Assembly (NCBI GenBank): GCA_934668345.1
Contig: CAKUNE010000004.1
Span: 1 to 64,000, forward strand
Reading direction: 5' to 3'
Origin: an uncultured Collinsella sp.
GTDB lineage: Bacteria > Actinomycetota > Coriobacteriia > Coriobacteriales > Coriobacteriaceae
Length of the DNA stretch: 64,000 nucleotides
Shown here: piece after piece, positions 34,805 to 44,465 of the stretch
Layout of the letters: each line of letters opens with the position of its first letter
Position numbering within the stretch: the stretch's first letter is position 1
The notes under the pieces: model-generated
What the model was told of the DNA's origin: nothing
Databases searched by the model: none
What the model saw: only the letters and a program-made list of their open reading frames with translations
Made by a program: the position numbers and the translations under genes

Positions 34805-35881
34805 CTAGAACTGGTTGAGGAAACGCATATCGCCAGTCATCAACGTGCGCAGGTCGGGCAGGTCGTAGCGCAGGGCCGCGACGCGCTCGGCGCCAATGCC
34901 AAAGGCGAAGCCGGTATACTTCTCGGGGTCGATGCCGCAGTTGATAAGAACGTTGGGGTCGACCATGCCGCAGCCCAGGATCTCGATCCAGCCGCTGTGC
35001 TTGCAGAAGTTGCAGCCCTTGCCGCCGCAGACGTGGCAGCTCACGTCCACCTCGCAGCTGGGCTCGGTGAAGGGGAAGAAGTGCGGGCGGTAGCGCGTCT
35101 TACGGTCCTCACCAAACATGCACTTAACAAAGTAGTCGAGCGTGCCCTTCAGGTCGCCAAAGGTGATACCCTCGTCGACGACCAGGCCCTCGATCTGGTT
35201 GAACTGCGGCAGGTGGCAGGCGTCGGCCGTATCGGGACGGTAGACGGTGCCCGGGCAGATCATGTAGATGGGCGGCTTTTGCGACTCCATGGTGTGGATC
35301 TGCACGCCCGAGGTCTGGGTGCGCAGCAGCACATCGGACTCGCCGTGGGCGTGAACCTCGGGATGCGTGACGCTGCCGGGATTGTTGTCGACCACATAGA
35401 ACGTGTCGCGGGCCGAGCGGCTCGGGTGATCCATGGGGGCGTTGAGCGCAGTGAAGTTGTAGTAGGAGGTGTCGACCATGGGGCCGGACTCGACGGTGTA
35501 GCCGATGCCGCAGAAGATGTCCTCGGCCTCCTCGATGATCTGCTTGATCAGGTGCTGGTGACCGATCTGCGGACGGATACCCGGCAGCGTGATGTCGACG
35601 GCCTCGTGCTCCAGTGCGTGCTTGAGGGCGGCGGCCTTCATCTCGGTGTTGCGCTCGTCGAGCATGCCCTCGATCAGCTGGCGCATTTCGTTGGCGCGCT
35701 TACCCATCACGGGACGATCCTCGGGGGCGAGCTTGCCCATCATGCGCATCAGGCCGGTAATACGACCCTTGCGGCCGAGCAGCTCAACGCGCGCGGCCTC
35801 GAGCTTGGCGGCGTCGTCGGCGCCGGCGACGAGCTCCTTGGCCTCTTCCTCGAGTTTGACCAGATCATCAATCAGACTCAT
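34805..35881 (-). CDS. pheS: Phenylalanyl-tRNA synthetase, alpha subunit
   Basis: 358 aa. The N-terminal coiled coil (LIDDLVKLEEEAKELVAGAD) binds tRNA; the class II catalytic core includes GIRPQIGHQHLIKQIIEEAE, DTSYYNFTALNAPMDHPSRS, RTQTSGVQIHTME and the C-terminal GAERVAALRYDLPDLR. A cysteine cluster (CHVCGGKGCNFCKHSG) occurs in the middle, a zinc-knuckle-like feature not present in all PheS. AAAGGGA precedes the ATG at 35879-35881. First gene of pheST; expression is controlled by the upstream T-box. Confidence 0.97.
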   Translation of the reverse strand: MSLIDDLVKLEEEAKELVAGADDAAKLEAARVELLGRKGRITGLMRMMGKLAPEDRPVMGKRANEMRQLIEGMLDERNTEMKAAALKHALEHEAVDITLPGIRPQIGHQHLIKQIIEEAEDIFCGIGYTVESGPMVDTSYYNFTALNAPMDHPSRSARDTFYVVDNNPGSVTHPEVHAHGESDVLLRTQTSGVQIHTMESQKPPIYMICPGTVYRPDTADACHLPQFNQIEGLVVDEGITFGDLKGTLDYFVKCMFGEDRKTRYRPHFFPFTEPSCEVDVSCHVCGGKGCNFCKHSGWIEILGCGMVDPNVLINCGIDPEKYTGFAFGIGAERVAALRYDLPDLRTLMTGDMRFLNQF

Positions 35882-35965
35882 GTCTTCCCTTTCGTCTCTC
35901 GCGCTCCCCGCTCGCCGGGACGACTGCCGCCGCCCAGCGTTGCGAAAACGCGGCCCGGTTCGGTA

Positions 35966-36262
35966 ACAAAAAACCGCCCTCGGGCATGTGCATTGCCCAA
36001 GGACGGTTGAATTCCGCGGTACCACCTTGTTTGACCCGGCGGATGTCTGGCCCGCCGTGCCCACTCTGCGCCCCTTATCGCGAGGCTCACGGCTTCCCTA
36101 CTGGGGCTTCGCCGCCGCTGGCCGCGCGCCCGTTGAGGTTGCTGCTCGGGAGTGAACGCTTGGCCCTTGCCACCGCAGGAAGGCTTGCAGCCCATGACCT
36201 TCCCTCTCTTGCCGGCGACGCGGCGGGCAAAACCCTCTCCGTCAACGCATTGGGCTATAGGA
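35966..36262 (-). ncRNA. T-box leader controlling pheST
   Basis: The T-box core GGTGGTACCGCGG (minus, plus 36015-36028) is unmistakable. Just downstream is an intrinsic terminator AACCGTCCTTGGGCA / TGCCCGAGGGCGG followed by TTTTTTG (about 35968-36006). Upstream a GAGAGGG and a GGGCTGCAAGCC-type segment fit stem I and its AG bulge. A likely specifier is TTC (plus 36154-36156) on the 3' side of stem I, a Phe codon. Uncharged tRNA-Phe should pair with the specifier and T-box bulge, favour the antiterminator and allow pheST expression. Confidence 0.88.
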
Positions 36263-36385
36263 TAACACATTTCGCGAGCGTATCACCGCGTTCCGTTTTG
36301 TTCGCGCTGGGTACAAGGCAGGTAGCTGTGCAAACTGGCCGTGCACCCGCCTGTGGCGCTCGGCCTGCGAGATCAAGGATATGGT

Positions 36386-37960
36386 ATGGGAAAGAAACTC
36401 GATAAGAAGGCCAAGGCCGCCGTGGCAAAAGCCGTCAAGGGCATCAAGGCCGAAAAGGCCGTCAAGAAGTTCCGCAAGCTCGAGGGCAAGCTGTGGACCC
36501 GCGAGTACCTGCTCAAGATCGCCGAGTTTGACGGCGCGACCATCGCCCCCGCCAACGGCGCCGCCGCCCGCGCCGACGCCATGGGCACCCTTGCCGGTGA
36601 GCATCACAAGCTCCTGACCAGCGAAAAGTCCGTTGAGCTCGTGCGTTCGCTGGCGCGCGAGACGGTTGTGGGCGGCAAGATCGACGACCCGCAGCTGCTC
36701 GACGAGATCCGCGTGCTCGGCCGCGACCAGCGCGAGGCAAGCGTTATTCCTACCGAGGAGGCCGAAGCCTGGACCAGGCTCACCTGCGAGGCCGACGCCG
36801 TGTGGCACAAGGCCAAGACGGCCAATGACTGGGCGAGCTTTGAGACCTATGTGGATAGAATCGTCGCCCAACTTAAGCATCAGGCCGAGCTCATGGACCC
36901 CAAGCGCGATCCATACGACGTTTGGCTCGACCAGTACGAGCGCGGCCTTTCCGCCAAGAGCTTCGACGCGTTTTGCGACGAGGTCAAGGCCACGGTCGTG
37001 CCGCTCGTGCACGCCATCGGCGAGCGCGGCCAGCAGCCGGCTGCCGACTTTTTGCACGCCCACGTGCCCGAGGCTGCCCAGCGCGCCATGAGCTTCGACC
37101 TTATGAAGCTTGTCGGCCTGGACCTGGACGACACCACGCTTGCCTTTACCGAGCATCCGTTTAGCGAGGGCTTTGCCGTGGGTGATGCGCGCATCGCGAC
37201 GCACATCTACGAGGACGACTGCATCTCCAACGTCTACAGCATCATCCACGAGGCGGGGCACACCATGTACGAGCTGGGCGTCAATCCCGCCTACGCGCGC
37301 ACCTGCCTGGAGGGCGGCACCTCCATGGGCATCCACGAGAGCCAGAGCCGCCTTTTCGAGAACACCGTGGGTCGCAGCCGCGCCTTTATGGGCCCGCTGC
37401 TCGAGGTGCTGCGTCGTCACGCGCCCGAGGTCTACGGCGACGTCGACGAAGACACGCTCTACCGCGCCGTGAACATCGCGCAGCCGTCGTTGATCCGCAC
37501 CGAGGCCGACGAGCTCACCTATCCGCTGCATATTATGGTGCGCTACCAGATTGAGCGTATGCTGTTTGCCGGCGAGGCTGCGGCCAAGGACATCCCCGCG
37601 CTTTGGAACCGCTTTATGGACGAGTACCTGGGCATTCCCGTTCCCGACGACACGCACGGCTGCCTGCAGGATACGCATTGGAGCGGCGGTTCGTTTGGCT
37701 ACTTCCCCACGTATGCGCTGGGTAGCGCCTACGATGCCATGTTTGTGCCGGCCATGTGCCGCGACGGCGTCGACCTTACCGGTGCCTGCGCGAGCGGCGA
37801 TCTGGCGCCCGTCCGCGCCTGGCTGGGCGAGCACATTTGGCAGTGGGGCCGCGCCAAAGACGCGCCGGAACTCATCAAGGGCGCCTGCGGCATGGCCTTT
37901 GACGCCCGCTACTACTGCAGCTACCTGCAGGACAAGTTCACCACACTGTACGAGCTGTAA
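36386..37960 (+). CDS. M32 metallocarboxypeptidase (Taq type)
   Basis: 524 aa. Zinc motif HEAGH (in IHEAGHTMYELG, about residue 287) with downstream Glu in IHESQSRLFENTVGRS, characteristic of family M32 carboxypeptidases, which trim C-terminal residues from peptides. The rest is helical, ending SYLQDKFTTLYEL. The first 50 residues are Lys- and Ala-rich (KKLDKKAKAAVAKAVKGIK). Start ATG 36386 has AAGGA about 7 nt before it; an upstream ATG in frame lies inside the pheST leader. Monocistronic and divergent from pheST; followed by a structured repeat. Confidence 0.93.
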   Translation: MGKKLDKKAKAAVAKAVKGIKAEKAVKKFRKLEGKLWTREYLLKIAEFDGATIAPANGAAARADAMGTLAGEHHKLLTSEKSVELVRSLARETVVGGKIDDPQLLDEIRVLGRDQREASVIPTEEAEAWTRLTCEADAVWHKAKTANDWASFETYVDRIVAQLKHQAELMDPKRDPYDVWLDQYERGLSAKSFDAFCDEVKATVVPLVHAIGERGQQPAADFLHAHVPEAAQRAMSFDLMKLVGLDLDDTTLAFTEHPFSEGFAVGDARIATHIYEDDCISNVYSIIHEAGHTMYELGVNPAYARTCLEGGTSMGIHESQSRLFENTVGRSRAFMGPLLEVLRRHAPEVYGDVDEDTLYRAVNIAQPSLIRTEADELTYPLHIMVRYQIERMLFAGEAAAKDIPALWNRFMDEYLGIPVPDDTHGCLQDTHWSGGSFGYFPTYALGSAYDAMFVPAMCRDGVDLTGACASGDLAPVRAWLGEHIWQWGRAKDAPELIKGACGMAFDARYYCSYLQDKFTTLYEL

Positions 37961-38023
37961 GGATTGACCAGCACGCCATCGCCAACGCCAACTATGTTGA
38001 CGCCAATGTCTTGGCAACGTCAG

Positions 38024-38166
38024 CGAAAACGACCCTAAGCGAGCAAGGTGACGTGAAATGAAAGGGCGCTGACCTTCTGGTCGCGTCCTTGAAATTGAAC
38101 GTCAGATTGCCGCTTAGGGGCGTTTGCAGCGTCGAGCAGTTACGCGGTTTGGTAAAACCGCGTAAC
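38024..38166. repeat. Structured repeat family 2, copy 1 (after glmM)
   Basis: Helix CGACCCTAAGCG/CGCTTAGGGGCG (one mismatch), then GCAA-gg-TGACGT/ACGTCA-ga-TTGC, a variable apical hairpin with GACC/GGTC, and a separate stable hairpin GTTACGCGGTTT-ggta-AAACCGCGTAAC ending at 38166, which is the last base of the glmM stop codon. Copy 2 is at 63392-63534 at the end of another gene. The apical loop differs fully between copies, while flanks are nearly identical. Confidence 0.75.
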
Positions 38167-39497
38167 TACAGAGCCTCCAACGCGCTGGCGATGCGCTTCA
38201 TAGCGGCTTCGGCGGCTGCTTGGTCGGGGGCTTCGGCCAGGACGCGGATGACTGACTCGGTTCCGCTCTTACGCACGAGCACGCGGCCCTCGCCCGCCAG
38301 TGATGTCTCGGCCTCGGCGATGGCGTTCTGCACTCCCATGTTATCGAGCGCGGCGTCCTTATCGGCCACGCGCACGGCCACCTGCGCCTGCGGCAGCAGC
38401 TTGCACGGTGCCGTGAGCTGCGAGAGCGTCTCGCGCTCGGCACGGATCACTTCCATCACGCGCAGCGAAGTCATGATGCCGTCGCCCGTGCGCTCGATAT
38501 CGCCAAAGATCGTATGGCCCGTCTGCTCGCCGCCCAGGCTGTAGCCGCCCTCGCGCATCTTGGCGTATACGTGACGGTCGCCCACGCCGCTGGTCACGGC
38601 GCTCAGGCCGGCAAGCTCCAGCGACTTGATCAGGCCAAAGTTGCTGGCGATGGTCGGCACCACGGTACCGCCCGAAAGACGGCCGTGCTTGTTCAAATAC
38701 ACGCCGCACACGTACAGAATCTGGTCGCCGTCGACCGCGCGACCGCGCTCGTCCACGGCCAGGCAGCGGTCGGCATCGCCATCGTAGGCAAAGCCCACGT
38801 CCAGGCCCTGCTCCACCACGTGGCGCTGCAGGCGCTCCATATGCGTGGAGCCGCAGTCGACGTTAATGTTGAAGCCATCGGGCGCGGCGTTGATCACGCG
38901 CACATCGGCGCCCAGCGCGTCGAACACCGGCTTGGCGACCGAGGACGCCGAGCCGTTGGCGCAGTCCAGGCCAATCTTGACGCCCTGCAGCGAAAAGTTC
39001 GCGCTCGCGATGAGCGAGGCGATGTAGCGGTTGCGGCCCTGCATGTAGTCCACCGTGGCGCCAATGTGGTTGCCCGTGGCCAGCGGTACCTCGCTCTTGC
39101 CATCGATGTAGTCCTCGATGAGCTCCAGCACGTCCTCGTCCATCTTAAAGCCGTCGCTGTTGACGAGCTTGATACCGTTATCGCAAAACGGGTTGTGGCT
39201 CGCGCTGATCATGATGCCACAGTCGAAGCAGCCCTCGACCGTCTGATGCGCCACGCCCGGCGTCGGGATCACGTGCAGCATGTAGGCGTCCGCACCGCTC
39301 GCGACCAGGCCACTCACCAGCGCCGCCTCGAACATATAGCTGGATCGACGCGTGTCCTTACCTACGATGACGCGTGCCTTGCGCTCGCGATTGGCGCCGT
39401 AATACCAGCCCACAAAACGACCGATCTTATAGGCGTGCTCTACCGTCAGCCCAACGTTGGCCTCGCCGCGAAAGCCGTCGGTGCCAAAGTACTTCAT
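38166..39497 (-). CDS. glmM: Phosphoglucosamine mutase
   Basis: 443 aa. Converts glucosamine-6-phosphate to glucosamine-1-phosphate for peptidoglycan precursors. N-terminal KYFGTDGFRGEANVGLT, phosphoserine loop MISASHNPFCDNGIKL (active Ser near residue 99), metal-binding FAYDGDADRCLAVDE, sugar-binding GGEQTGHTIFGD and the C-terminal phosphate loop RKSGTESVIRVLAEA. All key residues are intact. Monocistronic; a structured repeat touches its stop codon. Confidence 0.97.
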   Translation of the reverse strand: MKYFGTDGFRGEANVGLTVEHAYKIGRFVGWYYGANRERKARVIVGKDTRRSSYMFEAALVSGLVASGADAYMLHVIPTPGVAHQTVEGCFDCGIMISASHNPFCDNGIKLVNSDGFKMDEDVLELIEDYIDGKSEVPLATGNHIGATVDYMQGRNRYIASLIASANFSLQGVKIGLDCANGSASSVAKPVFDALGADVRVINAAPDGFNINVDCGSTHMERLQRHVVEQGLDVGFAYDGDADRCLAVDERGRAVDGDQILYVCGVYLNKHGRLSGGTVVPTIASNFGLIKSLELAGLSAVTSGVGDRHVYAKMREGGYSLGGEQTGHTIFGDIERTGDGIMTSLRVMEVIRAERETLSQLTAPCKLLPQAQVAVRVADKDAALDNMGVQNAIAEAETSLAGEGRVLVRKSGTESVIRVLAEAPDQAAAEAAMKRIASALEAL

Positions 39498-39580
39498 GCG
39501 CTCTCCTTATAAAAATGGGGCGAACAGATTATCCGTCCGCCCCAAAATGGTACTCGATTATCTGAACTACCAGAAAAACC

Positions 39581-41893
39581 CTACGCCGAAGCGCTGTCGC
39601 GAGCCGCCTGGCACGTGGGGGTCTGGCGCAGCGCAAGCGGCTTGTCTCCCGCCTCGGCCGACGTGGTCAGCGTATAGGCGATCGTCGTCGTCTCACCCGC
39701 GTGCAAGTCAACGGTTCCCGAATAGAAGGGAATGCCATGCCACGTGGCAGCGCCAAGCCCAAACTGGGTGCCCTCGACGGTAAGGTCCGAGATGTTGCCA
39801 CCCGTCGGGGCGAACAGCGAGACATTCAGGCGCTCGTCATCACGCGCGGCATCGGGTGCGCTCGCTGCAACGTAGTCGGGCAGCTTGCCGGCCTCTTCCT
39901 GCGTCATGATGTTCGTCAGGGTGACGGTGATGCGATAGGAGCACGTGCCGTCGCCATTCTTGACGCCCTGGCCAATCTGCGTATCGGCGTTGAGGTACCA
40001 ATCGAGCTTGGAGAAGCTCAGGTTATTAAAGTAAACACCGGCAACGGGATCGGCACTCGGATCATCCGGATCGGGTAGCGAAGCGTCAATGCCCGTCTCT
40101 TTGATGGCATTCTGCTCATCATCGTTTCTCATCCAAGCAATCAGACGGCCCTCTTCGGCACCGCGCTCGAATGCACCGACAAGCTTTGTAACGTCGACGT
40201 CACCGATGCCACCGAGAATCTTGTCGAAGGCGGCGCTGGCAACAGCCGCAAAGATGCCGTCCGATTCCTCGACCGGATAGTTCCAATACACATCGTGCAT
40301 GAGAACCTTCGCCGCGTTGGTACCGTCGACGACCGTACCATCGGGCAGCGAGACATTACCGACAAGGCCCAGCAGGTACTGCAAGAACACAGGATCGATA
40401 CCGACGACGCCATCAACGTCCTGCCCATATTGGGACTTCCACAGCGCGGCGACACGCTGCGAGTTGCGGGGCCAATCGGGCGAATAGGTATTGCCCGAGT
40501 TGTACAGGTTACTGTGGTTGCCGAACAGCGCCTCGTCCTCTTCGTCGACGCTCTCGACTGCCTCATCCTCGCTGAGTCCAATGCGGGGAACAAACTCGCC
40601 GATCGACATCTGGCCATCGGTAACCGAAATCAGACCCTGCGAGCCGCCAAAGCCGCCGCAGGCACGAATCTCAACATTGTTCATGGCATACACGAGGTAG
40701 TTGCGCGTCTGGCCGTTGGCGCCGAGCATCTGCGGGAGGACGGGGGCGACTTTCTCCGCCGCATCGACCGCGCCGTTGAGGGTGGCAAAGCCGTCCTTGG
40801 CCTTATCAACCAGCTCGGTCACCTGGGAAATATGCGTATCGCCAATACCCTGGATCTTCTCGTTGGCGCTCTTGAACACCTTCGAGCTGCTGGAAAGCGA
40901 ATCGGCGACCGCCTGCAGCGCAGACACGTTAATCATGCCGTCCTGGAACAGCTTGCCGGGCGTGGCCTGCGAAAGGTTGTCGGCCATGGGAACCAGTGCA
41001 TTGCTCGAAACATCGGACAGGGCGTCGATCATGGTACGGGCCGCGTTGATGTCGCTGCCGTACACCGGAATAAACGAAGCCGCCGTCCACAGCGGGCTCG
41101 AGGTCTCCGCCTTCATGCTATTGCAGAGCTCATCAATCTTCTTTGCGTCGTCAGGCAGCGTCGAAAAATCGCCCGACGTGACCTTGTCCTTAAGGCCACC
41201 GACAATCTCGACGGCCTCCTTCGCTTCACTCTTTACGGTCTTTGCCGAGTTAAGCAGCATAAAGCCGCTTGCGCCAAGCGCAACGAGAAGCACCGCGACT
41301 ACAGCGGCAATAATGGCGCCGGTGTGACGCTTTTTGCGCTCGCCCTTGCGATGGCGATGACGGACCAGGCCGTCAGAGGTCGAACTCGACGAAGCGTCGC
41401 TATCGTAGTTCAAGCCAAAATCGTAATAATCTTCCTTGGAACCCGAGCCCGCAAACTCAGCACCGCTATCATCCAGGCGGGCGAACGTGCCAGTCTCGGA
41501 GGCGCCGGTGTAAATCGTGCCAAGGTTACCCGTAAGCCCCGCGCCACCGGCAGAGGGAGTATTGTTGGCGGCCTTGCCGGCATTAACGTTGCCGGCGGCA
41601 TTCGCGGCGTTGGTAGCACCTGCGTTGTTCGCGGGTACCGAAGGAGCCCCGCTCGGCTGCGACGTGGAGGTTGCACCGCCCGCAAAGACATTCCCTCTTG
41701 CACGGCCGGTCTTTTTTGCCTTTTGTGACTGCTCGTACAGAGCGGTAAACATCGCCGTCTCGCCCGGGGACACGCGCTTACCGGAACCGCCCTGTCCAGC
41801 GCCGCCCGGCGTGCCGGCCTTACCAGCCCCGTTCGGACGCGGCGGAACTGCAGGACGGCCGCTATCGCTGCCCTTAAAGTGATTACCAGCCAT
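39581..41893 (-). CDS. DUF4012 membrane-anchored extracellular protein
   Basis: 770 aa. A cytoplasmic, low-complexity N-terminal region rich in Gly, Ala, Asn and Pro (residues about 1-190; GGAGQGGSGK, NNAGATNAANAAGNVNAGKA) precedes a basic RHRHRKGERKKRH stop-transfer stretch and one membrane span (GAIIAAVVAVLLVALGASGF). The rest is extracellular: a helical segment, then the DUF4012 domain (RNYLVYAMNNVEIRACGGFG, GSQGLISVTDGQMSIGEF). Function unknown; such proteins accompany surface polysaccharide genes in Actinobacteria. Start ATG 41891-41893 has GAGGA in front. It is an isolated gene between glmM and the DMT transporter. Confidence 0.85.
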   Translation of the reverse strand: MAGNHFKGSDSGRPAVPPRPNGAGKAGTPGGAGQGGSGKRVSPGETAMFTALYEQSQKAKKTGRARGNVFAGGATSTSQPSGAPSVPANNAGATNAANAAGNVNAGKAANNTPSAGGAGLTGNLGTIYTGASETGTFARLDDSGAEFAGSGSKEDYYDFGLNYDSDASSSSTSDGLVRHRHRKGERKKRHTGAIIAAVVAVLLVALGASGFMLLNSAKTVKSEAKEAVEIVGGLKDKVTSGDFSTLPDDAKKIDELCNSMKAETSSPLWTAASFIPVYGSDINAARTMIDALSDVSSNALVPMADNLSQATPGKLFQDGMINVSALQAVADSLSSSSKVFKSANEKIQGIGDTHISQVTELVDKAKDGFATLNGAVDAAEKVAPVLPQMLGANGQTRNYLVYAMNNVEIRACGGFGGSQGLISVTDGQMSIGEFVPRIGLSEDEAVESVDEEDEALFGNHSNLYNSGNTYSPDWPRNSQRVAALWKSQYGQDVDGVVGIDPVFLQYLLGLVGNVSLPDGTVVDGTNAAKVLMHDVYWNYPVEESDGIFAAVASAAFDKILGGIGDVDVTKLVGAFERGAEEGRLIAWMRNDDEQNAIKETGIDASLPDPDDPSADPVAGVYFNNLSFSKLDWYLNADTQIGQGVKNGDGTCSYRITVTLTNIMTQEEAGKLPDYVAASAPDAARDDERLNVSLFAPTGGNISDLTVEGTQFGLGAATWHGIPFYSGTVDLHAGETTTIAYTLTTSAEAGDKPLALRQTPTCQAARDSASA

Positions 41894-42042
41894 AAAGAAA
41901 TCCTCGCAATTGAGTCGCAATGAAAAAGTCCATAACGTTACTAGTTTATGGCATTTTGGGCATCGACAGCTAAACTCCAGACACGGACATCAATTGGCGA
42001 AAATGCGGTACAACACCTTTTCTGTCTTGGCGGCGGCGCCAG

Positions 42043-43065
42043 CTACACCGTGAGGAACATCATCACGATGATCATGGCAAAGCCGATAAGGTCGGTCGGC
42101 AAAAACACCGTGCCCAGCATAACGGCGCTGGTGATGGTCGCCGAAACCGGCTCCACAGTTCCGATGAGACTCGCACGCACCGAGCCGATGTCCTTAACGC
42201 CCTGCATATAGAGCATGTAAGCAAAAAACGAGCCGATAACCACGAACACCGCGAGCGCCTCGACGCCGGCAGCGTCGAGCGCCGGCATATGCGCCCAAGG
42301 CTGCACGAAGACACACGAGACCACACCCGCCGTGAGCATTGCCGAGCCCGTGACGATGGGGCTGCCGTATTCGGGCAGGATCTTGGCGGGAATCACCGCC
42401 ATACACGTGGCGCTGACCGCACACATAAGACCTGCTGCCAGGCCAAGCGGCGAGATATTCAGGCTGGTGGGGTCGCCGCCGGTGGCGATTAAAAAGGTTC
42501 CACCCAGAGCCAGGCCAATGCCGATGACTTCGCGAGTGCGCGGCATGCGGCGATCGGTCACGCAGGCGTAGCCCATGATGATAACGAGCTGCAGGCACTG
42601 GAGCACCGTCGCGGTTCCGGCGTTCGTCAGGCGCACGGCCGAAAGATAGCAAAACTGATTGAACAGCAGGCCAAAGGCGGTAAAGAGCAGCAGCTGCTTG
42701 CGATCGGCGGGCGTGGTCCAGATCTTAATCAGGCGCTCGCGGTCGCGCGTAACGACCACGGCCATAAAGAGTAGACCGGCGAGAATTTGACGCACGCTCA
42801 TAAGCCACAAGGTGTCGACGTGGTAGGTATCGAACAGAAAGCTCGCGCTGGTGCCCGAGAAGCCCCAAAACGAACCGCCCACCAGCGTAGCCAAAACGCC
42901 CGTGATCATCTTGCGCGTCGAAGCGCTGTTCAGGCGGTCGCGCCAAGCGCGGCGGGTGCTGCGGCTAAGCTCGTCGGTGCCCTCGGGCACATCAATGTTC
43001 GATATATCGGTCATCGGCACCGAAGCCCCTGCGCCTTCGGCCTGCTCGACACGCTCTTTGCTCAT
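42043..43065 (-). CDS. EamA/DMT-family transporter
   Basis: 340 aa. Two five-helix EamA repeats are seen, about ten membrane spans in all. The first repeat starts at GVLATLVGGSFWGFSGTSAS (residue about 55), with the typical WLMSVRQILAGLLF; the second begins near GLAAGLMCAVSATCMAVIPA. A cytoplasmic N-terminus of about 50 polar residues precedes it. Likely an exporter of small metabolites or amino acids; the substrate cannot be read from sequence. GGGGGAG precedes the ATG at 43063-43065. No operon partner. Confidence 0.9.
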   Translation of the reverse strand: MSKERVEQAEGAGASVPMTDISNIDVPEGTDELSRSTRRAWRDRLNSASTRKMITGVLATLVGGSFWGFSGTSASFLFDTYHVDTLWLMSVRQILAGLLFMAVVVTRDRERLIKIWTTPADRKQLLLFTAFGLLFNQFCYLSAVRLTNAGTATVLQCLQLVIIMGYACVTDRRMPRTREVIGIGLALGGTFLIATGGDPTSLNISPLGLAAGLMCAVSATCMAVIPAKILPEYGSPIVTGSAMLTAGVVSCVFVQPWAHMPALDAAGVEALAVFVVIGSFFAYMLYMQGVKDIGSVRASLIGTVEPVSATITSAVMLGTVFLPTDLIGFAMIIVMMFLTV

Positions 43066-43296
43066 TCCACTCCCCCGAAGCAGCCTGAAAACAATTCGGC
43101 TTACCTTACCACGGCGAAGGCACCAGCTGGAGGCTTGTCCGCTTATCGGTAGGACAATTCCGCAGGCGTCTTTCCATAGCTCGATACCGCAATGGCCTTG
43201 CATTGCGCGACAGCCAAATCGCGGCAGCAGGCTCTTTTGAAATGGATATGACAAAGCCCCCGAATTCCACAATGTAAGCGATTTTTAAAAATGTTC

Positions 43297-43325
43297 TTGC
43301 CACCGAGTTCAGGCTCCGTTATATT
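43297..43325 (+). promoter_or_regulatory. Promoter of tRNA-Val
   Basis: TTGCCA (43297-43302), 17 nt, TATATT (43320-43325), 30 nt before the tRNA 5' end. Confidence 0.75.
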
Positions 43326-43354
43326 ATCCCTTGCGCGCTTGCGCACCCTTGATC

Positions 43355-43429
43355 GGGCGTTTAGCTCAGGGGGAGAGCGCTTCCCTGACACGGAAGAGGT
43401 CAGAAGTTCAAATCTTCTAACGCCCACCA
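43355..43429 (+). tRNA. tRNA-Val(GAC)
   Basis: 75 nt on the plus strand: acceptor GGGCGTT/AACGCCC, discriminator A, encoded CCA (43427-43429), anticodon loop CTGACAC (GAC), T arm AGTTCAAATCT. D arm with TTAGCTCAGGGGGAGAGC. It has its own promoter and terminator. Confidence 0.96.
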
Positions 43430-43436
43430 AATGTTT

Positions 43437-43472
43437 GCAGCCCAGAGGCCATGTCCTCTGGGCTGTTTTGTT
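43437..43472 (+). terminator. Terminator of tRNA-Val
   Basis: CAGCCCAGAGG-ccatgt-CCTCTGGGCTG, 11-bp stem, followed by TTTTGTTTT. The following stretch to 43764 holds no gene that I can support. Confidence 0.9.
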
Positions 43473-43764
43473 TTATGTCGCCAAATCCGCTGGCAGTTCC
43501 AACCGTCATCGCAACGTAGCATCAATTCACCTGACGAATGGCTGCCAAACAAATTCAATACCCCAACATCAACAATAGCCAGGCACAAAACTGCGCCGCA
43601 AGCTGCTCCAACCGCCCAACTGGCCAAAAGCCGACCATCTACTTGCCGATCTATCCATCGGCATAGCCAATCAGTCCACACCGCAACTTCTCAGCAAAAC
43701 GCCGCGATGTCTGCGCCCTGCGGTATCCTTGAGCCACTTGCACCTGCAGCACCAAGGAGCCGCC

Positions 43765-44451
43765 ATGCGCACCGAGCTCGATGTCCCCTTTTCGCACAAA
43801 GAAGAAGCCAAAGCGCTGGGCGCCAAATGGGACCGGACCAAGAAGATCTGGTATGTACCCAGCGGCGTCAACCCCGAGCCCTTTGCCGAGTGGCTGCCCG
43901 GTGTTGACCGATCCGACCCCTCAGCGCCGTATATATATCTAGTACTGGGCAAGCGCGAGTGCTGGAAGTGTCACAAAGAGACCTCGGTCGCGGCCTTCGG
44001 CATTCCCTATCGAACCGATGACGACAAGGGCATCGCCATTGCGCACGCGCCCAACGAAGCCGGGCACATTGCCATCGACACGGCCAATGCCAACGCGCTC
44101 GCCATTGTTCCCGCTCTTGGCTGCGTCCCGGGCGAGATCCGCGACTATCTTTCTAAGCGCTGTAGCTACAAACCCGTAGGCGCACGAGCCTCCAAAGCCC
44201 CGTCGCTCGGCAACACGTGCACCAGTTGCGACGCGCTGCAAGGCAGCCGCTATCTGTTCGAAGAACCCACGTCCCCGTTTGCCCTCACCGCCATCAACAA
44301 GCTGCCGGCACTGGAGTTTGTACGTGTCGAAGTTGCCGGCGTCTTTGGCGTCCCGGCCACGCGCACCGACTTTGACCAGGCACTCTTTACTTGGGCACGC
44401 GACCATCACGCCGAGTTCCACAAGCAGCTCGGTGAGGGGATTTATTTGTAG
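43765..44451 (+). CDS. DUF5710-domain protein
   Basis: 228 aa. The N-terminal 35 residues (MRTELDVPFSHKEEAKALGA, KWDRTKKIWYVPSG) are the DUF5710 domain, found in DNA-processing and mobile-element proteins. A Cys pair (CWKCHK) follows, then a second domain of mixed composition with CTSCDALQGSRYLFEE and a C-terminal ITIKL-type part. AAGGAG lies 6 nt before the ATG. No partner gene on the same strand. The second half is not one I recognise. Confidence 0.75.
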   Translation: MRTELDVPFSHKEEAKALGAKWDRTKKIWYVPSGVNPEPFAEWLPGVDRSDPSAPYIYLVLGKRECWKCHKETSVAAFGIPYRTDDDKGIAIAHAPNEAGHIAIDTANANALAIVPALGCVPGEIRDYLSKRCSYKPVGARASKAPSLGNTCTSCDALQGSRYLFEEPTSPFALTAINKLPALEFVRVEVAGVFGVPATRTDFDQALFTWARDHHAEFHKQLGEGIYL

Positions 44452-44465
44452 GAACGGAGATGCCT

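Noticed and set aside
43431..43764. Plus-strand frame after tRNA-Val
   Set aside because: No ribosome site, starts in the tRNA terminator, and composition does not look coding; the DUF5710 gene begins in another frame.
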